Part shown: positions 54,190 to 61,840 of the stretch, in pieces
Layout: every line of letters starts with the position of its first letter
Numbering within the stretch: the first letter of the stretch is position 1
NCBI RefSeq assembly: GCF_030294945.1
Contig: NZ_AP018448.1
Span: 7,722,501 to 7,786,500 of the forward strand
Reading direction: 5' to 3'
Source of the DNA: Streptomyces graminofaciens
GTDB taxonomy: Bacteria > Actinomycetota > Actinomycetes > Streptomycetales > Streptomycetaceae
DNA: 64,000 nucleotides
Translations under genes and position numbers: made by a program
Notes under the pieces: model-generated
Database searches by the model: none
What the model saw: the letters and a program-made list of their open reading frames with translations, nothing else
Told to the model about the DNA's origin: nothing

Positions 54190-55022
54190 GACGCCGTCAT
54201 CCAGCGGTCGCGCAACCCCGCCAGCACCGCGATCGACACCGTCAGCAGGACGAGGCTGAGCGCGATCGCCGCCTCCGGGTCGCTCTGCAGGGCCAGGTAG
54301 ACGGCCAGCGGCATCGTCTGCGTACGGCCGGGGAAGTTGCCCGCGAAGGTGATCGTCGCCCCGAACTCGCCCAGCGCACGGGCCCAGGCGAGGACCGCGC
54401 CCGCCGCGATGCCCGGCGCGATCAGCGGCAGGGTCACCCGGCGGAACGCCGTGAAACGGGAGGCGCCGAGCGTCGTGGCCGCCTCCTCGTAGCGCGGGTC
54501 GGCGGCCCGCAGCGTGCCCTCCACACTGATGACCAGGAACGGCATGGCCACGAACGCCTCCGCCACGACCACGCCCGCCGTCGTGAACGGCAGGGTCAGG
54601 CCGAACCAGTCGTCCAGCCACCGGCCCACGACCCCGTTGCGGCCCAGCGCCATCAGCAGCGCCACACCGCCGACCACCGGGGGCAGGACCAGGGGGAGCG
54701 TGACCAGGGCCCGTACGAGACCGCGGCCCGGGAACTCGACGCGGGCCAGCAGCCAGGCCAGGGGCACGCCGATCACCAGGCTCACCGCCGTGGCCGCGGT
54801 CGCGCAGAGCAGGGACAGCTGGAGGGCCTGCCACACCTCGGGGCTGGTCAGCTGGTCCGGCAGGCTGTGCCAGGGGGTGCGGACCAGCAGGGCGACCAGC
54901 GGCAGCACCAGGAAGACGAGGCCGAGGAGCGCGGGCACGAGAAGGGGCAGCGGTACGCCCCGGGGGCCGCGCGCTCCGGTCCGGCGCGCGGGCGCCCCAC
55001 GTGCTCGTGCCTTGGCCGTCAC
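54186..55022 (-). CDS. modB: Molybdate ABC transporter permease ModB
   Basis: 278 residues, about six membrane helices. The EAA loop is in YEEAATTLGASRFTAFRRVT; GVALLMALGRNGVVGRWL and GEFGATITFAGNFPGRTQT are typical of ModB/CysT. GTG 55022 overlaps the modA stop by 4 nt. Long basic N-terminus (KARARGAPARRTGARGPRG). Confidence 0.93.
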   Translation of the reverse strand: MTAKARARGAPARRTGARGPRGVPLPLLVPALLGLVFLVLPLVALLVRTPWHSLPDQLTSPEVWQALQLSLLCATAATAVSLVIGVPLAWLLARVEFPGRGLVRALVTLPLVLPPVVGGVALLMALGRNGVVGRWLDDWFGLTLPFTTAGVVVAEAFVAMPFLVISVEGTLRAADPRYEEAATTLGASRFTAFRRVTLPLIAPGIAAGAVLAWARALGEFGATITFAGNFPGRTQTMPLAVYLALQSDPEAAIALSLVLLTVSIAVLAGLRDRWMTAS

Positions 55023-55837
55023 GGCTTCAGGAACCCGGCCTCGGTCAACACCTGCTGGCCCTCGGCGGACCGCACCAGCTCGATGAACGCCTTCGCGGTC
55101 TCGGTGTTCTCCGCGTCCTTGAGCAGGGCGATCGGGTAGTCGTTGACGGCGTCGGCCGACTCGGGGAACTCCACGCCCTCCACCTTGTCACCCGCGGCCT
55201 TCACATCGGTCTTGTAGACGACCGCCGCGTCGGCCTCCTTCAGCTCCACCTTCGTCAGGGCGGCCTTGACGTCCTGCTCGTACGAGACGGGGGTGAGCTT
55301 GAGCTTGCTCGCGTCCAGGGCCTTCTGCGCGGCGGCGCCGCACGGCACCTCCTTGTCGCACAGCACGACCTTCAGCCCGGACCCGGTCAGGTCCTTGAGG
55401 GAGGAGATCTTCTCCGGGTTGCCCGGCAGGGTGGCGATCTCCAGCTGGTTGCGGACGAAGGTGGCGGGCGTGCCGACGGCGTCCCCCGCGTCCGTCACGA
55501 TCGCCATCGTCTTGGGGCTGGCGGAGGCGAACACGTCCGCCGGGGCGCCGCCGGTGATGCTCGCCGCCAGCGAGTCGCTACCGCCGAAGCTGAACGTCAC
55601 CTTCGTACCGGGGTGGTCCTTCTCGAACTGCCCGCCCAGCGTCGTGAAGCTCTCCTTCAGCGAGGCCGCGGCGAACACGGTGACCGTCCCCGAGAGCTTG
55701 TCGCCCGAGCCGGAACCGGAACCGGAACCCGAGGCCGAGGAGGAGGGCGAGGCGTCGTCGTCGGAGGAGGAGCAGGCGCTGACGGTCAGCAATACGACGG
55801 CGCCCACGCCGGCGGCCCGAAGCGCGGAACGGATCAT
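55019..55837 (-). CDS. modA: Molybdate-binding lipoprotein ModA
   Basis: 272 residues. Signal peptide with lipobox LTVSACSS, an acidic/Gly-Ser linker (SGSGSGSGSGDK), then the ModA domain: VFAAASLKESF, SFGGSDSLAASI (oxyanion-binding serines), GAPADVFASAS, ADAAVVYKTDV. Captures molybdate or tungstate outside the membrane. ATG 55837 or GTG 55840. A perfect CGCATATGCG palindrome lies upstream at 55900. Confidence 0.93.
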   Translation of the reverse strand: MIRSALRAAGVGAVVLLTVSACSSSDDDASPSSSASGSGSGSGSGDKLSGTVTVFAAASLKESFTTLGGQFEKDHPGTKVTFSFGGSDSLAASITGGAPADVFASASPKTMAIVTDAGDAVGTPATFVRNQLEIATLPGNPEKISSLKDLTGSGLKVVLCDKEVPCGAAAQKALDASKLKLTPVSYEQDVKAALTKVELKEADAAVVYKTDVKAAGDKVEGVEFPESADAVNDYPIALLKDAENTETAKAFIELVRSAEGQQVLTEAGFLKP

Positions 55838-55899
55838 CACAGTCTGTCTACTCCCTCTGGTCCGGCACACGCGACAACCACATGCGGTGACCATCTTGG

Positions 55900-55909
55900 C
55901 GCATATGCG
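55900..55909. promoter_or_regulatory. Palindrome in the modA promoter region
   Basis: CGCATATGCG, 63 nt upstream of modA. Possible operator for the adjacent HTH-TOBE protein; unproven. Confidence 0.35.
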
Positions 55910-55991
55910 AGGGGTAAGTCTTCTGTTGGATCGCATGAGCCATGTCATAAGCCGGGTGGAGTGGGCATGTGCGTTCACGCACAGAGGTCGC

Positions 55992-56387
55992 TCAGGTGCG
56001 GTCGATGTGCACGTTCGTCGACTTCACCCGGGCGGTGGCCTCCATCCCGACCTCCAGGCCCAGCTCCTCCACGGCCTCGCGGGTGAGCAGGGAGACCAGC
56101 CGGTGCGGGCCCGCCTGGATCTCCACCTGGGCCGCGACGTCGCCAAGCTTCACGGCGGTGACGATGCCGGCGAAGGCGTTGCGCGCCGACGTGTACGGCA
56201 CGTCGTCCTCGCCGGCGGCGTCGGCCGCCAGCTCCACGGAGAACGCGGCCAGATCCTTGCCGTCGACGAGGCGACGCCCGCTCTCGTCGCGGCGGGTCGC
56301 CACCCGGCCCGCGTCCGCCCACCGCCGCGCGGTGTCGGGGCTGACCCCGAGCAGCCGCGCGGCCTGACCGATCGTGTAGGACTGCAT
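55992..56387 (-). CDS. HTH-TOBE protein, likely molybdate-responsive
   Basis: 131 residues. MerR/excisionase-type HTH at 4-35 (YTIGQAARLLGVSPDTARRW), then a TOBE/molbindin domain (SARNAFAGIVTAVKLGDVAA, VSLLTREAVEELGL, ATARVKSTNVHI). Such fusions bind molybdate and regulate or store it. Directly upstream of modABC on the same strand with a 154-nt gap. ATG 56387 begins QSYTIGQ. Confidence 0.88.
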   Translation of the reverse strand: MQSYTIGQAARLLGVSPDTARRWADAGRVATRRDESGRRLVDGKDLAAFSVELAADAAGEDDVPYTSARNAFAGIVTAVKLGDVAAQVEIQAGPHRLVSLLTREAVEELGLEVGMEATARVKSTNVHIDRT

Positions 56388-56955
56388 GGACGCCAAGATA
56401 TGTGGTCGGCAGGACTTGTCGCCCGGCGCCGCCCCGCGTCCGGACCTGGGCCGGGGCCGGCCTGCCGGCATGGGAGAACTCGGACCGGCGGTCCCACATG
56501 AGCGCCGTACCGATGACGACGGTCGGCCCCTGCACGACCATCAGCAGCATGCTCCGGTGAGAGGGAGTCGTCGCGGCGTTCGGCGGCGGCGCCCGGGTCG
56601 CGGTCGCCAACCGCCCGACGGGCCACGGCCGCCCGGACGCGTGCGCCACGGTCCGCGTCGCAGTCCGGCAGCACGGCGAACCAGCCAGTGCCCGCCGCGG
56701 TGTTTTGCCGTCCTTTCCGGCGCCCCCCTCACCGGTGATGCGGAGTGTCGCTCCGCGACTCCGAGAACGGAGGAGGTCGTCATGGCCGAAACGGCCGACG
56801 TGGTGTCGGTGGGTGAAGCCCGCGCGGGGCGCACGACGTCATGCGCCGGGTCGTGTCGCGCCGCGCGCCGTCGTCTTTCTCCGTCGGCGGGTCGATCACG
56901 GAAGGCGCCGGGCAGGGTCGAGGCAAGGACGGCACCCGATGGGGGGAGGCACGTC
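56388..56955. other. Gap without a confident gene
   Basis: No complete gene recognised. Minus-strand 56490-56560 can encode a short hydrophobic stretch (MLLMVVQGPTVVIGTALMWD) without a clear ORF context, perhaps a remnant. ATG 56782 has a strong GGAGGAGG upstream and is in frame with the next gene, but the 58 residues it would add look off-frame. A frameshift between the two is possible. Confidence 0.35.
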
Positions 56956-57441
56956 ATGGCGACGTTCCCGACCGGCGAGTTCTCGATCTACGTCGGCCTC
57001 GAACTGGCTGAGGACCGGACCGGGTTCCGGTACCGGACCGGCTGGAATTCCTACGACATGGCGGTCCACACCGTCTACCTGGTGAACGAGAGCACCGTCG
57101 ACCCGGCCCGGTTCCTGATCGAGAACGGCCGTGACCACGAGGACGGTTCATGGTCGGGCGTACTGAGGATCGCCCGCCCGGCCAGGTACGCCGGCCACTA
57201 CCTGGACTCCTCGGACGGCTGGCTGTGCGCGGTCCCGTCCGAGGGCTGCCGCTGGCGGTTCCACGACGAGGGCGACTACTGCCGGATGGTGCAGGAGGGC
57301 CGGGGGCGGACGGTGAAGCTCACCGACACCAGACAGGGCGTGAGCCGACGGCTGCGGTGCACCCTGGACCCTGGGTTCCAGGACATCTCGGTGCGCCGCT
57401 TCCAGGGTTCGACGAGGGCGGGGGCGGGGGACGCCCCGTGA
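56956..57441 (+). CDS. Hypothetical protein
   Basis: 161 residues, soluble, aromatic-rich: TGEFSIYVGLELAEDRTGFR, TVYLVNESTVDPARFLIENG, WLCAVPSEGCRWRFHDEGDY. The last third (RLRCTLDPGFQDISVRRFQG) is basic. No family recognised. ATG 56956 follows GGGGAGG by 7 nt. A longer version from ATG 56782 (219 residues) is possible. Confidence 0.62.
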   Translation: MATFPTGEFSIYVGLELAEDRTGFRYRTGWNSYDMAVHTVYLVNESTVDPARFLIENGRDHEDGSWSGVLRIARPARYAGHYLDSSDGWLCAVPSEGCRWRFHDEGDYCRMVQEGRGRTVKLTDTRQGVSRRLRCTLDPGFQDISVRRFQGSTRAGAGDAP

Positions 57442-57447
57442 CGCGAC

Positions 57448-57472
57448 GTGTAACCGGTTTAATCGGTTACAC
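57448..57472. promoter_or_regulatory. Inverted repeat after the hypothetical gene
   Basis: GTGTAACCG-GTTTAAT-CGGTTACAC, perfect 9-bp arms 7 nt apart. Looks like an operator for a LacI- or TetR-type regulator, or a hairpin; no such regulator gene is adjacent. Confidence 0.5.
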
Positions 57473-57607
57473 CGCTGAGGAGGGTGTGATCCCGCAGGCC
57501 CCGCTGGGCCGCCGCGCCCACGTCCGGGAGTCTCCAGTGCCGTGGCCCTCGACAAGCCGGCGGCGGAACTCGGCCCGGCCCACGCGGCCCGCTCGTCCGC
57601 CCGTACG

Positions 57608-57617
57608 CTGTATACAG
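57608..57617. promoter_or_regulatory. GntR operator candidate 1
   Basis: CTGTATACAG, 66 nt upstream of the GntR gene; the same palindrome lies before the Ldh operon (58537-58550). TGTATACA-type sites are typical of GntR/FadR-family repressors. Confidence 0.75.
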
Positions 57618-57682
57618 AAATGCGCGTGCGGCGGTATGAGCGCACAGACGTGCGAACGTACGGATGAGGAGCGGGGAGAGGC

Positions 57683-58408
57683 ATGGCCCGGGCGACTGGC
57701 AAGAGCGAAGCGGTCTACGAGCGGCTGAAGGGCGACATCGAGTCGCTGCGGCTGCGCCCGGGCGCCAAGCTGAGCGAGGTCCAGCTGGGCGAGGAGCTGG
57801 GTGCCTCCCGTACCCCGGTGCGCGAGGCGATCCGGCGGCTGGCCCGGGAGGGCCTCGTCGACTTCGTGCCCGGCGAGATCGCCCGTGTGGCCCCGATCTC
57901 GCTGGGCGGCGTCCGCGCGCTCTACGAGTTCCGCATGCTGCTGGAGCCGAGGGCCGCCGCGTCGGTCGCCACGGTCGGTTCCACCGACGAACGGGTCCTC
58001 GTGCCGTTCCGTGAACTGCTCGCGCGACTGGAGGAGTTCGACGAGACGTTCCGCACACTGGACACCACCGCGCAGACCGGCTCCTACCAGCGGTTCTACG
58101 AGGTCAGCGAGGGCTTCGACCAGGCGGTCGTCGCCGCCTGCCGCAACCCCTACCTCGCCCGTACGATCGCCGACCTGCGCAGCCAGACCGTACGGCTGCG
58201 GCACCTCTCGCACACCGGCCCGCGCCGCATGCTGACCTCGCTGGAGGAGCACCGGGCGATGCTCAAGGCGATCATCCAAGGGGACGCCGAGGCGGCGGAG
58301 GCAGCGGGTCGGCACCATCTGGCCCAGACCCTTCAGGCGCTCATCGACAGCCTGGTCGGGCAGGACTTCGCGGTCGGTGCGGATGTCCGGGTGGACCTGG
58401 CGCAGTGA
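57683..58408 (+). CDS. GntR-family transcriptional regulator (FCD)
   Basis: 241 residues. N-terminal winged helix: SEAVYERLKGDIESLRLRPG, EELGASRTPVREAIRRLARE. C-terminal FCD all-helical domain with metal-binding-like Asp/His (YEFRMLLEPRAAASVA, EEHRAMLKAIIQGDAEAAEA, HHLAQTLQ). Probably represses itself and the downstream catabolic operon through CTGTATACAG and is released by a hydroxy/keto acid (inference). ATG 57683 follows GGGGAGAGG. Confidence 0.9.
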   Translation: MARATGKSEAVYERLKGDIESLRLRPGAKLSEVQLGEELGASRTPVREAIRRLAREGLVDFVPGEIARVAPISLGGVRALYEFRMLLEPRAAASVATVGSTDERVLVPFRELLARLEEFDETFRTLDTTAQTGSYQRFYEVSEGFDQAVVAACRNPYLARTIADLRSQTVRLRHLSHTGPRRMLTSLEEHRAMLKAIIQGDAEAAEAAGRHHLAQTLQALIDSLVGQDFAVGADVRVDLAQ

Positions 58409-58424
58409 GCGTCCGCACCACCCC

Positions 58425-58505
58425 GCGCCCTTGCCGCCAAGGGCGCGGCGGGGGTGCGTCGATATGCGGCTCCGCCGCGCGTGCGCGACCAGCCCCACCC
58501 ACCCG
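58425..58505. repeat. Dispersed intergenic repeat, family 2, inverted
   Basis: Reverse complement of the repeats at 26255 and 45588, including GTCGATATGCGGCTCCGCCG. The CGCGCCCTTG/CAAGGGCGCG hairpin follows the GntR stop codon. Confidence 0.78.
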
Positions 58506-58536
58506 CACCGCACACATATGGCCTCCGCGACCCCCG

Positions 58537-58550
58537 TCCTGTATACAGGA
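58537..58550. promoter_or_regulatory. GntR operator candidate 2
   Basis: TCCTGTATACAGGA, a perfect 14-bp palindrome 39 nt before the Ldh start, sharing CTGTATACAG with the site before the GntR gene. Confidence 0.8.
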
Positions 58551-58588
58551 ATGAATACATGTACCCTGCCCAGGCGAGGACCACCCCC

Positions 58589-59662
58589 ATGCCCCACACA
58601 GTCCCCGCCCCCGACCTGCTCGACTTCGCCGCAGCCACCACCGAGACCCATGACGTCCCGCCCCAGGACGCCCGGCTGCTCGCGGACACCCTGGTCACCG
58701 CGGAGCTGTGGGGCCACGCGTCCCACGGGATGCTGCGCCTGCCCTGGTACCTGGACCGGATCGAGAGCGGGGCCACGGCCGCCGTCGCCGCCCCGGAGGT
58801 CGTGACCGACACCGGCGCCGTACTCGTCGTCGACGGCCACGACGGCCTCGGCCAGGTCCTCACCGACCAGGCGGTCACGGCGGGCGTGGAGCGCGCCCGC
58901 TGCCACGGCGTCAGCGCGGTCGCGGTCCGCAACTCCGGTCACTTCGGTACGGCCGCGTACTACACCCGCAAGGCCGCCGCGCAGGGCTGTGTGGCGCTGC
59001 TCGCCACCAACGCCAGCCCGGCCATGGCTCCCTGGGGCGGCCGGGAGAAGCGGATCGGCACCAACCCGTGGTCGATCGCCGCGCCCGGCGGCCGGCACGG
59101 CACGGTCGTGATGGACATCGCCAACACCGCCGTGGCACGCGGCAAGATCTACCTCGCCGAGGAGCGCGGCGAGCCGATCCCCGAGGGCTGGGCGGCCGAC
59201 GCCGACGGCGTGCCGACCACCGACCCGCGCCACGCCGTCGAGGGCCTGATCCTCCCCATGGCCGGCCACAAGGGCTACGCCATCTCCTTCATGTTCGACG
59301 TCCTCGCGGGCGTCCTCACCGGCAGTGCCTTCGGCTCCTCGGTGGTCGGCCCGTACGCGGCCACCGGCCGCAGCGGCGTCGGCCACCTGCTGATCTGCGT
59401 CGACATCGCGGCGATGGCCGACCCGGCGGAGTTCGGCCGCCGGATGGAGTCCCTGATCGAGGAGACGAAGTCCACTCCCACCGCCCCCGGCACACCCGAG
59501 ATCCTCGTCCCCGGCGAGCCGGAGACCCGTACTGCCGAGCGCCTGCGCACCGAGGGCATCACGCTCGCCGACGACACCTGGGCCTCGCTCGCCCGCATCG
59601 CCGCCACCACCGCCGTACCCCTGCCCACCACCCCTCCCCGACACCAGGAGCTGTCCGCATGA
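58589..59662 (+). CDS. Ldh-family oxidoreductase (malate/L-lactate dehydrogenase type)
   Basis: 357 residues, NAD(P)-dependent, no Rossmann fold. Typical blocks: ASHGMLRLPWYLDRI, VRNSGHFGTAAYY, GTNPWSIAAPG, DIANTAVARGKIYLA, HKGYAISFMFDVLAGVLTGS. The family oxidises 2-hydroxy acids such as malate, lactate, sulfolactate, ureidoglycolate or reduces cyclic imino acids. First gene of a four-gene operon. ATG 58589 follows GCGAGGA; ATG 58559 is possible. Confidence 0.88.
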   Translation: MPHTVPAPDLLDFAAATTETHDVPPQDARLLADTLVTAELWGHASHGMLRLPWYLDRIESGATAAVAAPEVVTDTGAVLVVDGHDGLGQVLTDQAVTAGVERARCHGVSAVAVRNSGHFGTAAYYTRKAAAQGCVALLATNASPAMAPWGGREKRIGTNPWSIAAPGGRHGTVVMDIANTAVARGKIYLAEERGEPIPEGWAADADGVPTTDPRHAVEGLILPMAGHKGYAISFMFDVLAGVLTGSAFGSSVVGPYAATGRSGVGHLLICVDIAAMADPAEFGRRMESLIEETKSTPTAPGTPEILVPGEPETRTAERLRTEGITLADDTWASLARIAATTAVPLPTTPPRHQELSA

Positions 59663-59961
59663 TCGCGCTGACCGTGTCCCTCCAGGTCGTCCCCGGCCAC
59701 CGCGACGACTTCCTCGCCGCCATCGCGGAGAACGCCGAACGGACCTTCACCGACGAGCCAGGCTGCCGCTACTTCGACGTCGTCTGCGATCTGGCCGACG
59801 ACCACCACTTCGTCTTCCACGAGATCTACGACGACGAGGCGGCCGTCGAGGCCCACCGCGCCGCCCCCCACTTCAAGGTCTGGCGGGAGGCGGCGGCGAA
59901 GCACGTGGTCCCCGGCAGCCAGGTCAACACCCTCTCCCGCCGCCTGTTCCACCACGCCTGA
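59659..59961 (+). CDS. Antibiotic-biosynthesis-monooxygenase (ABM) domain protein
   Basis: 100 residues with a ferredoxin-like dimeric alpha-beta barrel: ALTVSLQVVPGHRDDFLAAI, EPGCRYFDVV, FHEIYDDEAAVEAHRAAPHF. Relatives degrade haem, act on quinones, or (LsrG/YgiN type) on small keto sugars. ATG 59659 overlaps the Ldh stop (ATGA). Confidence 0.86.
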   Translation: MIALTVSLQVVPGHRDDFLAAIAENAERTFTDEPGCRYFDVVCDLADDHHFVFHEIYDDEAAVEAHRAAPHFKVWREAAAKHVVPGSQVNTLSRRLFHHA

Positions 59962-59978
59962 GCCCCAGGAGCCTGCCC

Positions 59979-60413
59979 ATGCGCGCCGAGCCCACCCCGC
60001 CCAACCTGCTCATCGACCCCGCCGACGTGGAACGCTTCGACCGGGGCGGGGGAGTGGCCACCCTCCCCTACGTCGGCAGGTGGAACTCCGCCACCGCTGT
60101 CATCACCACCGGCCAGACCGTCTTCCAGCCCGGCACCGGCCTGCCCCTGCACAGCCACAACGTCGAGGAGTCGGTGCTGATCCTGGAGGGCGAGGCGACC
60201 GCCGAGATCGACGGCGAGTTCTTCGACCTGACCGCCGGCCAGGCCACCTGGGTCCCGGCGGGCGTCCCGCACCGCTTCCTCAACCGGGGCGAGGGCGTCA
60301 TGCGCATCTACTGGGTCTACGGCGGCCGCGACGTCACCCGCACCATCACCGCCACCGGCGAGACCTTCGCCCACCTCTCCGAGCACGACAAGGGCGGGGC
60401 ACCCACCTCATGA
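59979..60413 (+). CDS. Cupin domain protein
   Basis: 144 residues, one cupin barrel. Metal-binding motif 1 GLPLHSHNVEESVLILEGEA (His, His, Glu) and motif 2 WVPAGVPHRFLNRG (His). Might be an isomerase, dioxygenase or ligand-binding protein. 17 nt after the ABM gene; its stop overlaps the aldehyde dehydrogenase start by 4 nt. Confidence 0.87.
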   Translation: MRAEPTPPNLLIDPADVERFDRGGGVATLPYVGRWNSATAVITTGQTVFQPGTGLPLHSHNVEESVLILEGEATAEIDGEFFDLTAGQATWVPAGVPHRFLNRGEGVMRIYWVYGGRDVTRTITATGETFAHLSEHDKGGAPTS

Positions 60414-61840
60414 GCCGCACCACGATCGAGACCGTCGACCCCGCCACCGGCCGGCCGCTCGCGACGTACGAGGCGATGGACGCCGTACGCGTCGAGGCCG
60501 CCGTGGAACGGGCCCACGCCGCCGCCCGCGCCTGGGCCCGCGTCCCCGTCGCCGAACGGGCGGCCCGCGTCGCCGCCCTGGCCCGCACCCTGCGCACCCA
60601 CAGGGACCACCTCGCCCGCCTGACCGTCACCGAGATGGGCAAGCCGGTCGGGGAGGCGGAGGGCGAGGTGGACAAGTCGGCCCTGACCGCCGAGTACTAC
60701 GCCACGCACGGCCCCGGGATCCTCGCCGACGAGCCGGTGACCGTGGACGGAGACGTGGACGGAGAGGTGGACGGAGACGGAGACGTGGACGGCGCCGAGG
60801 CCTGGGTGGCGTACGAGCCCGCCGGGCTGATCCTCGCCGTCATGCCGTGGAACTTCCCGGTGTGGCAGGTCATGCGCTTCGCCATCCCCTCCCTGACGGC
60901 GGGCAACGGCGTCCTGCTCAAACACGCCTCGAACGTCACCGGCAGCGCGTTCGCCCTCCAGTCCCTTTTCGTCGAGGCGGGCTTCCCCGCGCACCTGGTG
61001 ACCGCGCTCGTGCTCGCCGACACCGACGTACCGGAGACGACCGCCCGTCTCATCGCGGACGACCGGATCGCCGCCGTCACCCTCACCGGAAGCAACCGTG
61101 CGGGCGCCGCCGTGGGCGCGGCGGCCGGTCGCGCGGCGAAGAAGTCGGTCCTGGAGCTGGGCGGCTCGGACGCGTTCGTGGTCCTGGACGACGCGGACAT
61201 CGAGAAGGCCGCCGCCGCGGCCGTACGGGCCCGCTTCACCAACTCCGGCCAGAGCTGCGTCTGCGCCAAGCGTTTCATCGTGGCCGAGCCGGTCGCGGAC
61301 GCCTTCACGACGGCGTTCGTACGCCGCGTCGAGCGCCTCCGCATCGGCGCGCCCCAGGACCGTACGACCGAGATCGGCCCCCTCGCCCGCGACGACCTGC
61401 GGGCGGCGATCCAGCGCCAGACGAAGGAGTCGGTGGCCGCCGGAGCCCGCCTGCTGACCGGTGGTGAGCCGCTCCCGGGCGACGGTTGCTTCTTCCGGCC
61501 CACGGTCCTCGCCGACACCGCCCCGGGCATGCCCGCCTTCGACGAGGAGACCTTCGGCCCGCTCGCCGCCCTCGCCGTCGCCCGCGACGACGACGATGCC
61601 GTACGCCTCGCCGAGGCGACCCCCTACGGCCTCGGCCTCAGCGTCTGGACCGCCGACCCGGCCCGTGGCGTCGCCCTCGCCCGCCGCGTCACCACCGGCG
61701 CGGCCTTCGTCAACGCGATCGTCGCCTCCGACCCGCGTCTCCCCTTCGGCGGCACGAAACGCAGCGGCCACGGCCGCGAACTGGCCGCCGCGGGAATCCG
61801 CGAGTTCACGAACGCGCGGACGTACTGGGTGGCGCGCTGA
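60410..61840 (+). CDS. NAD(P)-dependent aldehyde dehydrogenase (succinate-semialdehyde type)
   Basis: 476 residues. MPWNFPVWQVMRFA, LTGSNRAGAAVG, general-base Glu in LELGGSDAFVV, catalytic Cys in NSGQSCVCAKRF, EETFGPLAALA, PFGGTKRSGHGRE. Closest to class succinate-semialdehyde / short-chain aldehyde dehydrogenases. Residues about 112-126 are an acidic repeat (VDGDVDGEVDGDGDVDG) not seen in usual members. Last gene of the operon; its end overlaps the convergent FAD gene by 35 nt. Confidence 0.91.
   Translation: MSRTTIETVDPATGRPLATYEAMDAVRVEAAVERAHAAARAWARVPVAERAARVAALARTLRTHRDHLARLTVTEMGKPVGEAEGEVDKSALTAEYYATHGPGILADEPVTVDGDVDGEVDGDGDVDGAEAWVAYEPAGLILAVMPWNFPVWQVMRFAIPSLTAGNGVLLKHASNVTGSAFALQSLFVEAGFPAHLVTALVLADTDVPETTARLIADDRIAAVTLTGSNRAGAAVGAAAGRAAKKSVLELGGSDAFVVLDDADIEKAAAAAVRARFTNSGQSCVCAKRFIVAEPVADAFTTAFVRRVERLRIGAPQDRTTEIGPLARDDLRAAIQRQTKESVAAGARLLTGGEPLPGDGCFFRPTVLADTAPGMPAFDEETFGPLAALAVARDDDDAVRLAEATPYGLGLSVWTADPARGVALARRVTTGAAFVNAIVASDPRLPFGGTKRSGHGRELAAAGIREFTNARTYWVAR
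60744..60792 (+). repeat. In-frame GTGGACGGAGAC repeats in the aldehyde dehydrogenase gene
   Basis: Units of GTGGACGGAGA(C/G) in tandem encode VDGD/VDGE repeats before the catalytic domain. Confidence 0.8.

Noticed and set aside
53122..54834. 570-residue ATP-binding protein
   Set aside because: The first 215 residues are a shadow of modB; the ABC domain starts properly at ATG 54189.
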